A DNA stretch of 64,000 nucleotides from Chthoniobacteraceae bacterium (GTDB lineage: Bacteria > Verrucomicrobiota > Verrucomicrobiia > Chthoniobacterales > Chthoniobacteraceae), in NCBI GenBank assembly GCA_028293625.1, contig JAQGOL010000037.1, forward strand, positions 140,925 through 204,924, in the 5' to 3' direction. The position numbers and the translations under genes are program-made. The notes beneath the pieces were generated by a model that did not search any database, had not been told where the DNA came from, and saw only the letters and a program-made list of their open reading frames with translations. The first letter of the stretch is position 1. Each line of letters begins with the position of its first letter. Below, one piece after another: positions 8,817-17,073 of this stretch.

Positions 8817-10142
8817 ATGGCTTCCCTTTCAAATCGAAATATCCCGCTCTTCATCGCTTTTCGGGTGTTTTTCAACGCGCGCTGGTATTATCCGGTCCTC
8901 GCGGTGCTCTTTCTCAAGCTGGGCCTCACGCTGGAACAATATGCCCTGCTCAATGTCGCCTGGGCCATCAGCATCGTCTGCCTTGAAATTCCTTCCGGCG
9001 CACTGGCCGATCAAATCGGCCGGCGCCGGATCATCGTGCTCGCGGCGGCCCTGATGATAATTGAGATCGGTTTGTTTGCCTTTGCACCACGTGGCTCCTC
9101 GCTTCTTTTCCCTTTGTTATTGCTCAACCGCTTGCTGAGCGGCGCCGCGGAAGCGTGCGCGAGCGGCGCGGACGAATCGCTTGCTTATGATTCACTGCGA
9201 GAGGATGGGCGTGAGGCAGAATGGCCGGCGGTCCTTGTCCGATTGATGCGGTGGCAATCAGTGGCCTTTTTTATCACCATGCTGCTGGGAGCTGCGGTCT
9301 ATGATCCTGCTTTGGTGCGGCAGGCATTTGAATTTGCCGGGGTGCATTTGCCCATCACCAGCGAGATGACCATGCGCTGGCCACTTTATCTCACGTTAGG
9401 CAATGCTCTCATTGTCTGCTTCGTTGTTGCCCAGATGCGTGAGCCGGGCATCCGTCATTTGCAGGTCACCGCTTCGGCCGGAGATGCCTGGCGCCAAACC
9501 GTTGCATCCGGACGCTGGATCTTACGGACGCCGCTTCTGCTTTCGGTTATCGTAGCAGGCCTCTGCATCGATAGCGTGGTGCGGCTTTTTCTTACGTTGT
9601 GCAGCAACTACTACAAACTGATTGGGCTTCCTGAAGCCTCATTTGGCGCGATTGCGGCGGGGTTTGCCGTATTCGGTTTTTTCACGCCAAAACTCGCACA
9701 ATGGCTGGCAGGCCGTTGCACGATGGCGGTTAACTTCCTGATGGTCGCATCCCTGGCATTCGTCGGATTGATGACTGCCGCGCGGTTCTGGCAGGTCTGG
9801 GGACTCTTGGCCGTTATCCCGCTGAGCATGGCGATGGCGATGTTGCAATTCTTCCTTTCCCATTACCTCAACAGGTCAGTCACAGACTCCTCGCAACGCG
9901 CCACGATCCTCAGCTTTAAAGGACTTGCCTTTAACCTGGCGTATGGAGCCGCCGGCCTGCTCTTTGCAGGATTTACGCGAGCCAAAGCAGGCGCCGGCAC
10001 GCAGGATCAGATCTTTGTTTTGGCGTTCCAGCTGCTTCCTTGGTTCTTCGCGGCGATGATGTTGATCCCTCTCTTGATTCACGCCCGGATCCTTTTGGCC
10101 AACTCGCATTTACCCGCGCGTCCGGTTCTCAACGAGCCGTAA
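8817..10142 (+). CDS. Major facilitator superfamily transporter
   Basis: The 441-residue protein has about twelve hydrophobic segments. The loop after the second helix, LADQIGRRRIIVLAAAL, resembles the MFS signature GxLaDRxGRR. The first loop region is NARWYYPVLAVLFLKLGLTLEQYALLNVAWAISIVCLEIPSGALADQ, typical of MFS permeases of the drug/unknown-solute type. Nothing here fixes the substrate. It stands alone between DUF1294 and the MASE1 kinase. The nearest purine-rich stretch is about 17 bases from the ATG, too far to be a normal Shine-Dalgarno site. Confidence 0.87.
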   Translation: MASLSNRNIPLFIAFRVFFNARWYYPVLAVLFLKLGLTLEQYALLNVAWAISIVCLEIPSGALADQIGRRRIIVLAAALMIIEIGLFAFAPRGSSLLFPLLLLNRLLSGAAEACASGADESLAYDSLREDGREAEWPAVLVRLMRWQSVAFFITMLLGAAVYDPALVRQAFEFAGVHLPITSEMTMRWPLYLTLGNALIVCFVVAQMREPGIRHLQVTASAGDAWRQTVASGRWILRTPLLLSVIVAGLCIDSVVRLFLTLCSNYYKLIGLPEASFGAIAAGFAVFGFFTPKLAQWLAGRCTMAVNFLMVASLAFVGLMTAARFWQVWGLLAVIPLSMAMAMLQFFLSHYLNRSVTDSSQRATILSFKGLAFNLAYGAAGLLFAGFTRAKAGAGTQDQIFVLAFQLLPWFFAAMMLIPLLIHARILLANSHLPARPVLNEP

Positions 10143-10240
10143 ATCGCCCTCGCGCGTTGACAAACCTTTTCAGGCTGGTAGCGGGTTGATGAAAATTAGC
10201 GCAGCCACCATCCTCCGGCCTGCGATCAGGGGGAGCGAGC

Positions 10241-12700
10241 ATGAGCTTAAATATCGAGCCTTACCCGACGAGACGGATCAAAATCATTCAGATCGCCCTC
10301 CTTGGCTTCCTGTATTATGGCGCCGCTTGGATCGGCCTGAGGTTTTCGTTTGAAAAAAGCAACGTTTCGCCGGTCTGGCCTGCGGCAGGATTCGCATTGG
10401 CAGGGATGCTGTCACTCGGATGGCGTGCCTGGCCAGCGATCTTTCTCGGTGCGTTCGCGGCGAACGCGACAAATTTATTGAGCGGTCCCGCCCTCCCATT
10501 TTGGACAGTTTCCTGGGTCTCGGCCGTAATCGCCTTTGGTAATACGGTGGAGGCGCTCTTTGGCTGGTTTTTATACCGTCGATACTCACAAAAAATCCGG
10601 GAAGAAGCAGCGCCGGACCTTTTCGTCGAGGGAATCAACGTCTTCGAATTTGCCGCCCTGGCGTTGTTAATGTGCCTCTCCGGCGCATTCATCGGGGTAA
10701 CAACGGTCTGCGCAGCGGGACTCGCTCCCTGGATTCAATACCGGCTGCTCTGGCGACTCTGGTGGTTTGGCGATGCCTCCGGAGTTCTGCTTGTGACCCC
10801 TTTCGTGCTGGCCTGGGCGCAAGCGCCTCGAATCGAGGGGGCAAAGTGCGTTTGGAGGGAGCCGGCCCTGACTTTCCTTTTGCTTGCACTAAGCTGCTGG
10901 TGGGGCTTTGGACGAAGCCGGGAAATGCAATCGTTCCCATACCTGACCATCATCGTTCCAATGGTCTGGATCAGCACGCACCTCGGCCTGCGCGCAGTAA
11001 CCGGCGGCCTCATATTTGTCTGGGTGTACGCAGTCTGGCAAACCGTTCGTCACGCCGGTCTTTTTGTCGGCATTCCGGAGCATGCATTGTTGCTCCGTTT
11101 ATTGCTGTTTCTTTGGGTGGCATCCCTCACGAGTCTGGCTCTGGCAGGCACAGTCGAGGCTTTGAAGAAAAGCGAGGCGAACCTTCAAAAGCTCAATAAA
11201 CAGTTGGAAAATCGCGCCACAAAGCACACCGCAGAATTGCAAAGCTCCCATGAAGCGCTCCAAGCCGAAAGCTTTGACCGGGCGGAGGCAGAGAAAACCC
11301 GGGCACACCTGGCGGCCATTGTCGAATTTAGTCTGGATGCCATTTTCAGCAAAACCGTGGACGCGGTTGTTACAAGCTGGAACCGTGGCGCTGAGCAGCT
11401 CTACGGTTATACGGCCGCTGAAATGGTCGGCAAATCCGTCTCCTTATTGATCCCGCCCGACTATAAGGATGAACTTGCAAGGATGATGGCGAGTATCCGG
11501 CAGGGCGAGCCAATCAAGCATTACGATACAAAACGAGTCCGCAAGGATGGCCATCGCATCGATGTCTCGCTAAGCATTTCGCCGATCTATGATCAGAGCG
11601 GGCAACTTATTGGATCCTCAACGATTGCCCGTGATATCGCCGAGCGGATTCGGGTCGAAGAAGCACTGAAGGAGAGTCAGGAGCGGCTTAAACTGGCATT
11701 GGACGCGGCGCAACTTGGTACCTGGGACCTCGATCTGGTGACTCACAATGTCATCCATTCGCTTCGGCACGATCAAATCTTCGGTTACGCCGAGGCGCTC
11801 CCGGAATGGAGCTATGAACGATTTCTAACCTGCGTCCATCCGGAGGATCGCACCCGGGTTGACTCTGAGTTTCAGGAGAGTGTGGCCGCTGGTCGCGATT
11901 GGGCTTTTGAATGCCGCATCTTCCGGGCCGATCATTCGCCCGGTTGGATCTGGGCTTGCGGCATTCTTTTGAAAAACAAAATGGGAAAACCCGCGCGAAT
12001 GGTCGGAATAGTCGCCGACATTACTGAGCGCAAGGAAGGGGAACAGAAACTGAAAGAGGCTCTTAAAAAAGAAGTGATTCTGCGTCGAGAGATCCACCAT
12101 CGGGTCAAAAACAATCTCCAGGTGATCACCAGCCTGCTCTATCTCCAATCCGTTCACCTCAGCGATCCCAGAATCGTGCAATTGTTACGCGAAAGCCAGT
12201 CGCGCATCCGCTCCATCGCACTCATCCACGAGTTACTCTGCCGCTCCAAAGATCTGGCGAAAATTCCAGTCGCCGAATATGTCCGAAATTTGACCATGGA
12301 TCTTTCAGTCGCCTATCGCGTCAATCCGGACGTGATCTCCTTTAAGATCCATGCGGAAGGCATTTTCCTCAGCCTTGACCCGGCTATCCCGTGCGGATTG
12401 ATCGTTAACGAGCTGGTCTCCAACTCCCTCAAACACGCTTTCGTCGATGGACGCGCAGGCTGGGTCGCCATTGATCTGCAACCCGTCGATTCCGGCCTTC
12501 TAAGATTAAGCGTGCGCGACAACGGACTTGGATTGGCACCCGGATTTGACCTCGAAAACGTGCGCACCATGGGATTGAGATTGGTGCGCGACCTGGTGCG
12601 GCAGCTGAATGGGACGCTCGCACTCAGCTACGTGCATGGGACACAGATAACAATCACTTTTGCCAATTCGGACACGCTCGACTTTACGCCTCGTCGCTGA
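10241..12700 (+). CDS. MASE1-PAS-PAS-HisKA_2 sensor histidine kinase
   Basis: This is an 819-residue membrane sensor kinase. The first 300 residues are hydrophobic with MASE1-like features (SPVWPAAGFALAGMLSLGWRAWPAIFLGAFAAN). A short coiled coil follows (about 305-350), then two PAS/PAC modules (about 360-475 and 485-605). A HisKA_2 dimerisation domain comes next with the phosphoacceptor motif IHHRVKNNLQ (His619/His620), and a C-terminal HATPase domain (NELVSNSLKHAF; DNGLGLAPGF). A strong Shine-Dalgarno-like GGGGGAG lies just before the ATG. No receiver or DNA-binding protein follows directly. The kinase core closely resembles that of the receiver-PAS-kinase ending at 17024, so the two may share output partners. 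Ligand unknown. Confidence 0.9.
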   Translation: MSLNIEPYPTRRIKIIQIALLGFLYYGAAWIGLRFSFEKSNVSPVWPAAGFALAGMLSLGWRAWPAIFLGAFAANATNLLSGPALPFWTVSWVSAVIAFGNTVEALFGWFLYRRYSQKIREEAAPDLFVEGINVFEFAALALLMCLSGAFIGVTTVCAAGLAPWIQYRLLWRLWWFGDASGVLLVTPFVLAWAQAPRIEGAKCVWREPALTFLLLALSCWWGFGRSREMQSFPYLTIIVPMVWISTHLGLRAVTGGLIFVWVYAVWQTVRHAGLFVGIPEHALLLRLLLFLWVASLTSLALAGTVEALKKSEANLQKLNKQLENRATKHTAELQSSHEALQAESFDRAEAEKTRAHLAAIVEFSLDAIFSKTVDAVVTSWNRGAEQLYGYTAAEMVGKSVSLLIPPDYKDELARMMASIRQGEPIKHYDTKRVRKDGHRIDVSLSISPIYDQSGQLIGSSTIARDIAERIRVEEALKESQERLKLALDAAQLGTWDLDLVTHNVIHSLRHDQIFGYAEALPEWSYERFLTCVHPEDRTRVDSEFQESVAAGRDWAFECRIFRADHSPGWIWACGILLKNKMGKPARMVGIVADITERKEGEQKLKEALKKEVILRREIHHRVKNNLQVITSLLYLQSVHLSDPRIVQLLRESQSRIRSIALIHELLCRSKDLAKIPVAEYVRNLTMDLSVAYRVNPDVISFKIHAEGIFLSLDPAIPCGLIVNELVSNSLKHAFVDGRAGWVAIDLQPVDSGLLRLSVRDNGLGLAPGFDLENVRTMGLRLVRDLVRQLNGTLALSYVHGTQITITFANSDTLDFTPRR

Positions 12701-12907
12701 ACCGGCGGCCATTGCTCGCACGCAGAGCATTGAACCGATGCATTCCAATCGGAAGTTATTTAAGCGGCACCAGCTTGTTTCAAACTCTGCAAGCATCCGA
12801 TTCCGCGTTTGAAGGGCGATCCGGCAAAAGGCCCGCCCGTCTTCGATGAAATAATGGAAGGCCATTGTGAACTTCCATCGAAGGAGACACTACAAAACCG
12901 CCATTGT

Positions 12908-13294
12908 ATGAGCATAAATGATGACTCAGATACCCGGAGTTTAACAACGGTACCAGCCGGCGAGACGAACACCTCCCCGCCTGCACCCAACATCGGTTTT
13001 GTGGCGCTCAGTAAGTTCGTCATCGCCAACGGAATGGCGCCCCAGGTGAAGGACGCCTTTCGGAACCGTCCGCATCTGGTTGATGGAGTCCCGGGCTACG
13101 TGCGCATGGAGGTCCTCAGCCCTGTGGAACGGACTGAAGAGATCTGGCTCCTGACCTATTGGACAGATGCCGGGAGTTTTAAGGCCTGGCATCACAGCCA
13201 TCTCTATCACGACTCCCACAAGGGTATTCCCAAAGGATTAAAGCTGGTGCCGGGGGAAACAAAAATTACGGAATTTGAGCACGTCTGCAGTTAA
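12908..13294 (+). CDS. Antibiotic-biosynthesis-monooxygenase fold protein, IsdG/HmoA-like
   Basis: The product is 128 residues if begun at MSINDD. After a variable N-terminus of 30 residues it shows the dimeric alpha/beta ABM fold pattern: FVALSKFVIANGMAPQVKDAF, then PGYVRMEVLSP, then WLLTYWTDAGSFKAWHHS, then H. The residues used for haem cleavage in IsdG-type enzymes (Asn, Trp, His with W-x9-H spacing) appear conserved as Asn41, Trp94 and His104. That suggests a haem-degrading or haem-binding role, but ABM proteins also have other functions. An AAGGAG lies about 21 bases before the ATG, too far to be ideal; an upstream in-frame ATG at 12809 is possible. It ends 10 bases before the cobalamin-sensor gene and is probably in the same operon. 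Confidence 0.72.
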   Translation: MSINDDSDTRSLTTVPAGETNTSPPAPNIGFVALSKFVIANGMAPQVKDAFRNRPHLVDGVPGYVRMEVLSPVERTEEIWLLTYWTDAGSFKAWHHSHLYHDSHKGIPKGLKLVPGETKITEFEHVCS

Positions 13295-13304
13295 GTTTGA
13301 AGCC

Positions 13305-14378
13305 ATGAGTCTGATTTCTCTCGAGGTCAGCGAAGCCATTCTGTGTCAGCGGGCGGCAATCGCCGAGAAGCTCGCGGCAAGGGAATTCGCCCGGCGGCCT
13401 GAACTTGAGAAGCGGTATGGCCGGGTTGGCCGCGACAAATGCGTGCAGGATGCGGGCTATCACCTCTCCTATCTCGCCGAGGCGGTCGCGACGGATAATC
13501 CCAACCTGTTCGCAGACTACATTGGCTGGACAAAAGTCATGCTCGCCCGCCGGGGAGTGCCGACTAGTGATCTCACTTTGCATTTGGAATCGATGGGAGA
13601 AGTATTGAATGAGATCCTTCCCGCTGCGCTCAGCCTGCCCGCCCGGCAAATCGTCGAGCAAAGTCTGCTGCGGCTTCCGGATTATCCTGATGACCTGCCA
13701 AGTTTCATGGGGCCAGGCCACCCGCACTCGCTTCTCGCGCACCAATACCTTCAGTCACTGCTGCGCGGCGAACGCCATATTGCGAGTCAGCTGATTCTTG
13801 ATGCCGTAAAGCGCGGGGTCACAATCAAGGAAATCTACCTCGACGTCTTTCAACGCACCCAATACGAGATCGGACGCCTCTGGCAGACCAATCAGATCTG
13901 CGTGGCGCGGGAGCATTACTGCACGGCCGCCACGCAGCTGATTATGTCACAACTTTATCCCTACATCTTCACAGGAGAGAAGCACGGGGGCACCTTCATC
14001 GGCACCTGCGTCGCGGGAGATCTTCACGAGATCGGTGTGCGCATGATCACTGACTACTTTGAGATGGCCGGCTGGGACACCTATTACCTCGGCGCCAACA
14101 CCCCCCATGAGAGCGTGGTCCGGACAGTCACGGAGCGCAAAGCCAACGTGCTCGGCATCTCCGCCACGATCACCTACCACGTGCACGACGTGGAGCAGCT
14201 TATTCGAAAAGTGCGCGCGGAGCCGACATGTGGCGGAGTGAAAATTATTGTGGGCGGATATCCTTTTAACATTGCACCAGGTCTTTGGCGCGCGGTTGAC
14301 GCGGACGGTTCGTCACGCGATGCCGCCGGTGTGGTTACGCTTGTTGAAGAGCTCACCGGAAGGAAGGCCACCTCATGA
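13305..14378 (+). CDS. Cobalamin-binding sensor protein with CarH-type photoreceptor signature
   Basis: The 357-residue soluble protein has an N-terminal helical region (about 1-125), then a MetH/CarH-like helical cap and B12-binding Rossmann domain. The cap carries W193-x9-E203-H204 (LWQTNQICVAREHYC), the W-x9-EH signature of adenosylcobalamin photoreceptors. The Rossmann part carries D239-x-H241-x-x-G244 (DLHEIG), which places a His as lower cobalt ligand, then GISATITYHV and IIVGGYPF. The residue after the Trp is Gln, whereas in Thermus CarH I recall it is the His that ligates cobalt after light exposure. There is no MerR or other DNA-binding domain and no methyltransferase domain. The ATG was chosen over a TTG at 13275. 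The stop overlaps the next kinase start (ATGA), which implies joint function. Confidence 0.85.
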   Translation: MSLISLEVSEAILCQRAAIAEKLAAREFARRPELEKRYGRVGRDKCVQDAGYHLSYLAEAVATDNPNLFADYIGWTKVMLARRGVPTSDLTLHLESMGEVLNEILPAALSLPARQIVEQSLLRLPDYPDDLPSFMGPGHPHSLLAHQYLQSLLRGERHIASQLILDAVKRGVTIKEIYLDVFQRTQYEIGRLWQTNQICVAREHYCTAATQLIMSQLYPYIFTGEKHGGTFIGTCVAGDLHEIGVRMITDYFEMAGWDTYYLGANTPHESVVRTVTERKANVLGISATITYHVHDVEQLIRKVRAEPTCGGVKIIVGGYPFNIAPGLWRAVDADGSSRDAAGVVTLVEELTGRKATS

Positions 14379-15613
14379 TTGGATCAAATACTGGAAAGGG
14401 AATCGCCGTGCTCTGCGACGCGGAGGGAATCGTGCAATCCATTGTGCGCGATGAGCTCGATCTCGCCTCGCGAGTGCCGCCCGGGGCAAGCGTTTTGCGG
14501 CTGGCAGACCCGGTTGATGAGGAAAAGGCGCGCCAGTTCCTGCTCGCACTGCAAAGCCGCAAGGCCACGTTTGACTGGGAAATCACGGTGCGCTGGCAGG
14601 GCGAACTCACTCCATTGCATTTCGCCGGAGGCCAGGTGGAAAGCGGTTTCCTTGTGGTAACCGCGCTCTCCCGAGACAGTCTTGCGCTCGTTAATGAAGA
14701 ATTAATGCGCATCAACAACGAGCAAACAAATGCGCTCCGCTCGACGGCTAAAGAACTGGCCGCGCTGGGCCGCTCCCGTCCCGAACGCGACGGCCTCTTC
14801 GACAAATTAACCCGAGTCAACAACGACCTGGCCAACCTGCAGCGTGAGCTGGCCAAAAAGAACTTTGAACTTGCTAAACTCAACGAGCAAAAAAATCTGT
14901 TTTTAGGTATTGCCGCACACGATCTGCGCAGTCCTTTGGGTGTCATACTGACCTACAGCGAGTTTCTGGAAGCGGAAATCGGACCGACGCTCACCGTGGA
15001 ATCGCGAGCGTTTGTTTCGATCATCAAGGATACGAGCGAGTTTCTGCTCCGGCTCATTGACGATCTTCTGGATGTGTCGCAGATCGAATCAGGCAAGTTA
15101 AACCTCAATCTCCAGCCAACCAGCCTCACTGAACTGGTGAGCCGCAGCGTGGCCCTTAACCGGTTACTGGCCGAGAAGAAACAGATTCGCATGGTATTTG
15201 CCGCCGACGCAACACTGCCCACCCTTTTGATTGACCCCGGCAAGCTCGATCAGGTGCTTTATAATCTGCTGACCAACGCGGTGAAGTTTTCCTATCCCCA
15301 TACCGAAATCAGCGTTCGTTTAACCCGGGAAAGCGAGCATGCCGTGATTACCGTGACCGATCACGGGCAGGGTATCCCCGCCGACGAACTTGAAAAACTC
15401 TTCAAGCCCTTCAGCCGCACCCGGGTGCGCAGCACTGGCGGGGAAGCCAGCACCGGTCTTGGGCTCTCAATCGTGCACCGGATCGTAGAAGGCCACCATG
15501 GCACCGTCAGTGTCAAATCGATGGTGGGCAAGGGCTCTTCGTTTCAAGTCCGATTGCCTTTGATTGAAGCGGCCAAAGGCGCAAATTCGTCTTCCTGTTA
15601 TGGACCTGGTTAA
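14375..15613 (+). CDS. Sensor histidine kinase (HisKA-HATPase) coupled to the cobalamin sensor
   Basis: This is a 412-residue kinase with no membrane segment. Residues 1-105 look like a small PAS-type domain, followed by a coiled coil (about 110-175), and a HisKA domain with H-box IAAHDLRSPLG (His182). The HATPase domain holds NLLTNAVKFS, DHGQGIP and TGLGLSIVHRIVEGHHG. GGAAGG lies about 8 bases before the ATG, one of few clear ribosome-binding sites here. The start overlaps the stop of the cobalamin sensor by four bases, and the end overlaps the following receiver-kinase gene by 14. A direct partnership (sensor to kinase to receiver) is inferred from this order, not shown. Confidence 0.9.
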   Translation: MIGSNTGKGIAVLCDAEGIVQSIVRDELDLASRVPPGASVLRLADPVDEEKARQFLLALQSRKATFDWEITVRWQGELTPLHFAGGQVESGFLVVTALSRDSLALVNEELMRINNEQTNALRSTAKELAALGRSRPERDGLFDKLTRVNNDLANLQRELAKKNFELAKLNEQKNLFLGIAAHDLRSPLGVILTYSEFLEAEIGPTLTVESRAFVSIIKDTSEFLLRLIDDLLDVSQIESGKLNLNLQPTSLTELVSRSVALNRLLAEKKQIRMVFAADATLPTLLIDPGKLDQVLYNLLTNAVKFSYPHTEISVRLTRESEHAVITVTDHGQGIPADELEKLFKPFSRTRVRSTGGEASTGLGLSIVHRIVEGHHGTVSVKSMVGKGSSFQVRLPLIEAAKGANSSSCYGPG

Positions 15614-17024
15614 GCAAACGCGGATGCGAATTCTGGTCGTCGATGATGATCCCGTGGCGCTTGCTGCCATGCGAAGGCTGCTCTCTGAAGCCGGACATGA
15701 GGTGATGATTACCAACACCGGCGAAGAAGGGTTGCGCCTGGTGCGCGAACTGTTGCCTGATCTGGTTTTGATGGATGTTAATCTGCCCGGTATCAGCGGC
15801 ATGGAGGCCGTCAAGAGGCTCAAGGCGGACCCTGCCCTGAGCTCGATTTTTGCCGTGAACGTGTCGTCGAGTTTAACCACTTCGGAAAACCAAGCATCCG
15901 GTCTCAACGCGGGAGCTGACGGCTATATTGTCCGGCCCATTCCCAACCGGGAATTACTCGCGCGTGTGAATGCATTTCTTCGTCAAAAAAAAATGGCGGA
16001 TGCCCTGCGCGCCAGCGAGGAACGGTTCTCAAATTCATTTGAATTCGCGCCCATCGGCATCGCTCTGGTGGCAATGGACGGGAAATGTTTGAAGGCTAAC
16101 CGCGCACTCTGCGAAGCGCTCGGTTACTCTGAAGCCGAATTGCTCACCCGCTCATTCCAGGAGATCACGGATCCCGACGATCTGGAAATCGATCGGGAGA
16201 ACCGGCAAAAACTGGTCTCCGGAGAAATCCGCTCCTATCAGATAGAGAAACGCTATCTGCATATCAGCGGCCATAGCTTGGTTGTATTATTGAATATTTC
16301 AATAGTCCGCGATATCCATCGCGAACCGCTCTATTTCATCCTTCACATTCAGGACATTACCGAGCGCAAACGGACTGAGAAGAAGCTTCAGGAAGCCTTA
16401 AAAAAAGAAGCGCTTTTGCGCAAAGAAACCCATCATCGGATCAAAAACAACCTGCAGGTAATCGCCAGCCTTCTTTACCTTCAATCCCAGCATGCCACCG
16501 ACTTGGCCACGATGGAAGTCTTGCGCGAAAGCCAGCATCGTACCCGCTCTATCGCGCTCATTCACGAAAAGCTCTATCAAAGCAGCGACCTATCAAAAAT
16601 CGAACTTTCCGGCTACTTGCAGGAGTTGGCGGCGAGCTTGTTTGAATCGTATCGGACTCCCTCCGGGAGCGTCGGTTTCAAAATCAGCGCTGAAGGCATT
16701 TTTCTCGAACTCAACGCGGCGATCCCGTGCGGTTTGATTCTCAACGAACTGATTTCCAATGCGCTAAAGCATGCCTTTCCGGAGGAAAGACGCGGGGAGA
16801 TCGTCATCAATTTCAAAGAAATCACGAACAATACGCTCAAGCTCAGCGTTTGCGACAATGGCGTCGGCTTGCCGGAGGGGTTTGATCCTGCAAAAGTGAC
16901 GACGCTTGGAATCAAGCTGGTATGCGATCTTACCAAACAGTTGGATGGAACAGTGGAATTTAGGAATGCGCGAGGAACAACGGTGGAGATCACTTTTCCG
17001 AAGCCACAACCGGATGCGAGTTGA
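15600..17024 (+). CDS. Receiver-PAS-HisKA_2 histidine kinase
   Basis: The 474-residue protein starts with a CheY-like receiver (MRILVVDDDP; phosphoacceptor Asp59 in LVLMDVNLPG). The usual Lys of the receiver's KP pair is Arg112 (VRPIP). A PAS/PAC domain covers about 140-260. A HisKA_2 core follows with THHRIKNNLQ (His278/His279) and a HATPase domain (NELISNALKHAF; DNGVGLPEGF). It therefore can receive a phosphate from the preceding kinase and also act as a kinase itself. I start at the ATG that overlaps the upstream gene; an internal ATG at 15624 would begin directly at the receiver. No DNA-binding or enzymatic output domain is encoded downstream, since the next gene is pncB on the other strand. 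Confidence 0.9.
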   Translation: MDLVKQTRMRILVVDDDPVALAAMRRLLSEAGHEVMITNTGEEGLRLVRELLPDLVLMDVNLPGISGMEAVKRLKADPALSSIFAVNVSSSLTTSENQASGLNAGADGYIVRPIPNRELLARVNAFLRQKKMADALRASEERFSNSFEFAPIGIALVAMDGKCLKANRALCEALGYSEAELLTRSFQEITDPDDLEIDRENRQKLVSGEIRSYQIEKRYLHISGHSLVVLLNISIVRDIHREPLYFILHIQDITERKRTEKKLQEALKKEALLRKETHHRIKNNLQVIASLLYLQSQHATDLATMEVLRESQHRTRSIALIHEKLYQSSDLSKIELSGYLQELAASLFESYRTPSGSVGFKISAEGIFLELNAAIPCGLILNELISNALKHAFPEERRGEIVINFKEITNNTLKLSVCDNGVGLPEGFDPAKVTTLGIKLVCDLTKQLDGTVEFRNARGTTVEITFPKPQPDAS

Positions 17025-17073
17025 TTTTTAAATGGATCCGCGCGCTCTTCATATCACCTTCCTTCACAAACGC

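Noticed and set aside
13305..14378. Methionine synthase (MetH) fragment
   Set aside because: The B12 domain is present, but folate- and homocysteine-binding domains are absent and the W-x9-EH signature fits photoreceptor-type caps better. The neighbours are kinases, not methyltransferases.
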